Below are positions 61,800 through 64,000 of a DNA stretch of 64,000 nt, piece by piece; the first letter of the stretch is position 1, and each line of letters starts with the position of its first letter. Under the pieces are notes generated by a model, which was not told the DNA's origin, did not search any database, and was given only the letters and a program-made list of their open reading frames with translations. The translations under genes and the position numbers were made by a program. Source of the stretch: Paralvinella palmiformis (Eukaryota > Annelida > Polychaeta > Terebellida > Alvinellidae); the NCBI GenBank assembly GCA_025642065.1, contig JAODUP010000224.1, positions 618,501 to 682,500 of the forward strand. The letters run 5' to 3'.

Positions 61800-61960
61800 G
61801 ATTCGTCTGATCCAGGTGCGGTCACACCCGTGACGTACGGCTGAGGGGCGCCACAGTCCGAGGCAATATCCCACAAACACGCGCCACTTCCATTGGATTC
61901 GAACATTTACGTGCGATTTTGCGGCACAGCACTTTAACCATCCCGCTATAGTAGAGCATC
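61800..61960 (-). mobile_element. SINE family B copy
   Basis: TCACACCCGTGACGTACGGC, CAATATCCCACAAACACGCG, GGATTCGAACATTTACGTGC, CAGCACTTTAACCATCCCGC: same order as the copy at 5648. Confidence 0.72.
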
Positions 61961-62090
61961 GCTGTTTACAAACACCGAGCTCCCCGTGTGGTCACATAAG
62001 GCACACTGGGTAGGTCTATAAAAAAACGCATTTGTTCTCCAGTCATTTTGATCTTTAATTTTTTTTTCTTTCTTTTTCTTAGTCAGTTAT

Positions 62091-62179
62091 ATACATATAT
62101 ATATATAATATATAATATCTTAGTCAGTTATATACACATATATATATATATATATAATATATATATGTGTATATATATT
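62091..62179. repeat. (TA)n-rich palindromic microsatellite
   Basis: TA blocks with TCTTAGTCAGTTATATACA repeated twice in front, so the block is also a partial tandem duplication. Confidence 0.88.
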
Positions 62180-62270
62180 TTCATAAGTTTATGTACAGCG
62201 CTTTTGAACAGGCTTTAAGTATGAAAAGAGCGCTTTATAAGTTTGGTATAATAATAATAATATAATTTCG
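62180..62270 (+). mobile_element. LINE 3' tail fragment
   Basis: GTACAGCGCTTTTGAAC, AGAGCGCTTTATAAG, then (ATA)n: the common 3' end of CR1/L2-like elements, similar in kind to the tail at 7330. Confidence 0.55.
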
Positions 62271-63295
62271 GCTGACCGACATCCAACTCAGACGACTACG
62301 TTTTGGGGTCATACACACGAAACCTCACCAGTCCGTCATCCCTATCACTCCGCCTTCACTGTCAACAACCGTACAACCCAGTACATTATCTATTCAACGG
62401 CCCCGTCCATCCGATGTACCGAACAACACTAAAAGGTCATCTCCTCCCCGAAGACTTCAAACTCACAGATCATCACCTATAGCGGTATTGATTATTAGAA
62501 AATCAACATTTCGACGAGACATCATCATCATCCCACTTCTCCGGAAAGAATCCTATAGATACCAACATCAACAGTGACGTCACAACGACATAACAAAAAT
62601 CAGCGCCAGGTGGCTCAGCCCTCTAGGCGACAGTCATTGGTCTTTACCCCAAATTTCAACAACAACAACAACAGCTACAATTCCAAGCTGAAAATGTCAC
62701 AGAAAATCATACAAGTTATGTAAAATAGCTAACTCGGCAAAAACAGCTGATTATTGTTGTTGTTGTTGCTGCTGAGTTGAGTTATTTAACCTCGTCACTA
62801 TGTCGTCAATTTACATGTCACACGACGTTTTGTATCACATTAAAAACATTTTCCGTATGCCGTAGTTGGGATTAGGTATCGATGTATGGCAAGGGAATAT
62901 AATATCAGGATAGTTGAAAACATTAAAATTATTATCAGCAGAACTTGATACTTATGATGGAAAATAAATAACGCTACCTTAATTTTCTCAAAGGGTCAAA
63001 ATCGAAATTGCGAACGTTTAGACTGATGACTTGACTTCGCTTTAGAGAGCACAGTCGGTCAATGTCTGGACAATGTATGAGGGAGACATCTCATCTTGAG
63101 ACGGGGGGGGGGGGGATTGAGCCAAATAGTTCATGTCATGTAGTCATAATGCATATCTCTAAAATGAATACTTAGGGTACATCAAATAATAGTTCTTCTA
63201 TATTTCAGTGGGCTAATGGGAAAGGAATGTTGAAAAGGTTTTATTTAGACGCATAACGGCGTGGGACAAATAAACGGATGACAGACGTGAGACAT
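62271..63295. other. Right-end flank, nothing recognised
   Basis: Contains short CAA/GTT trinucleotide runs (62660, 62757) and a G11 run near 63106. No gene signal. Confidence 0.55.
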
Positions 63296-63299
63296 AATG

Positions 63300-63425
63300 G
63301 CTGACGGGTGATGCGCTAGGAAAACAAATCCCCAAAACCCAGGTATGGACCGGATTCGAACCCACAACCTGGATTTTTGAACTCCCTACATTACACCTTG
63401 GTAACAAACGTTTATTGTAGTGGCC
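63300..63425 (-). mobile_element. SINE family B, head
   Basis: AAAACAAATCCCCAAAACCC, GGTATGGACCGGATTCGAAC, CCACAACCTGGA: the best-preserved inverted B-box of the family in this window (GGATTCGAACC). Confidence 0.7.
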
Positions 63426-64000
63426 ACGGCGAGATGTATTGTACAAAAAGTAATTTTTCTCATTTCGTATCATCCCTGATATAATGTATCCATTATCTAA
63501 CCCCCCCCCCAAGGCACTGCTATTTATCACAACGTATTAGCTGTTATATTAGTTGACGATGAATACTTTGAGCTATAATTATCCGATAAGTTGCTAAAAT
63601 GATGGAAACTCATCAGCGTGTTAGTAATTAATTATTCCTGTCTTTAAACCATAAAACCGAAATGGTTTTGACAGAATTAATTACCATGTTTTTGTTCTCC
63701 GGTATTTCTTTCATTTATTGAAATTTTTCCTTTTTCCTGCTTGAAACGATATCTAAAGTGATGTCCCGCGGGGCATAGAAATTGAGAACATAAAAGATCA
63801 CAGTAGACCGAAATAAGTATTCGATTTCTGGACCTTCCCCCATTTAAAAGTGAGTAATCAATAAGTAATTATTATTATATTCAAAAAATGACCCCAGCAC
63901 CCGCATTTCAATTGCTTTTAAAAGCTGAACTCTAGAAACGGCTGAATTGCCGTTCTCTTCAGATGCATTAATTTCATAACACAATTATGTTAACCGTATT
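63426..64000. other. Right window edge, nothing recognised
   Basis: AT-rich DNA with a C10 run near 63502; no coding frame. Confidence 0.55.

Overview
This is a 64 kb piece of an AT-rich animal nuclear genome. The genes have spliced GT-AG introns, and the non-coding DNA is full of (TA)n, (CA)n and (TAA)n microsatellites, tRNA-derived SINEs, decayed LINE pieces and small non-autonomous DNA transposons. The two recognisable genes and the repeat style fit a lophotrochozoan, most likely a mollusc (inference; no species-level marker was seen).

Layout. (1) 1-1707, minus strand: a single-exon forkhead gene of at least 569 codons, cut by the left window edge. Its forkhead domain (residues 91-189) and a downstream FTIESII motif point to FoxL1. 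A TATA-like box (1938-1945) and CCAAT boxes (2011-2015, 2059-2063) lie upstream. (2) 2.1-11.8 kb: intergenic DNA with SINEs, a 12-bp minisatellite and the 3' end of a LINE. (3) 11848-58366, minus strand: one complete formin gene of the FHOD family, reconstructed as 23 coding exons. Every junction keeps frame, giving 4962 nt and 1653 residues. (4) 58.4-64 kb: 5' flank of FHOD with long alternating microsatellites, SINE copies and a LINE tail; no gene recognised.

The FHOD product has the family order: N-terminal GTPase-binding-like fold (about 1-115), FH3/DID repeats (about 116-345), a long serine-rich linker dominated by one 1302-nt exon (414-848), a conserved acidic block ([11 protein letters not shown]) before FH1, polyproline FH1 (1065-1097), FH2 (about 1119-1515) and a C-terminal DAD with basic tail. 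The tail keeps RKS and RRT, matching two of the ROCK sites known in human FHOD1. FHOD nucleates or bundles actin and builds stress fibres and sarcomeres; FoxL1 is a mesodermal/gut transcription factor in animals where it has been studied. No functional link between the two neighbours can be read from the sequence.

Most interesting non-genic structures: two hAT-type non-autonomous elements with matching terminal inverted repeats and perfect 8-bp target-site duplications (32371-33175 and 35347-35722); an unexplained 56-codon frame behind a good splice acceptor inside FHOD intron 13 (23923-24091); a four-copy ATGTGAAC cluster next to a CRE-like site and TATA box in intron 3 (41258-41420); a 27-nt-arm foldback (18865-18937); and a SINE apparently nested in another SINE (37600-37915). 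Nothing here clearly amounts to a new biological system.
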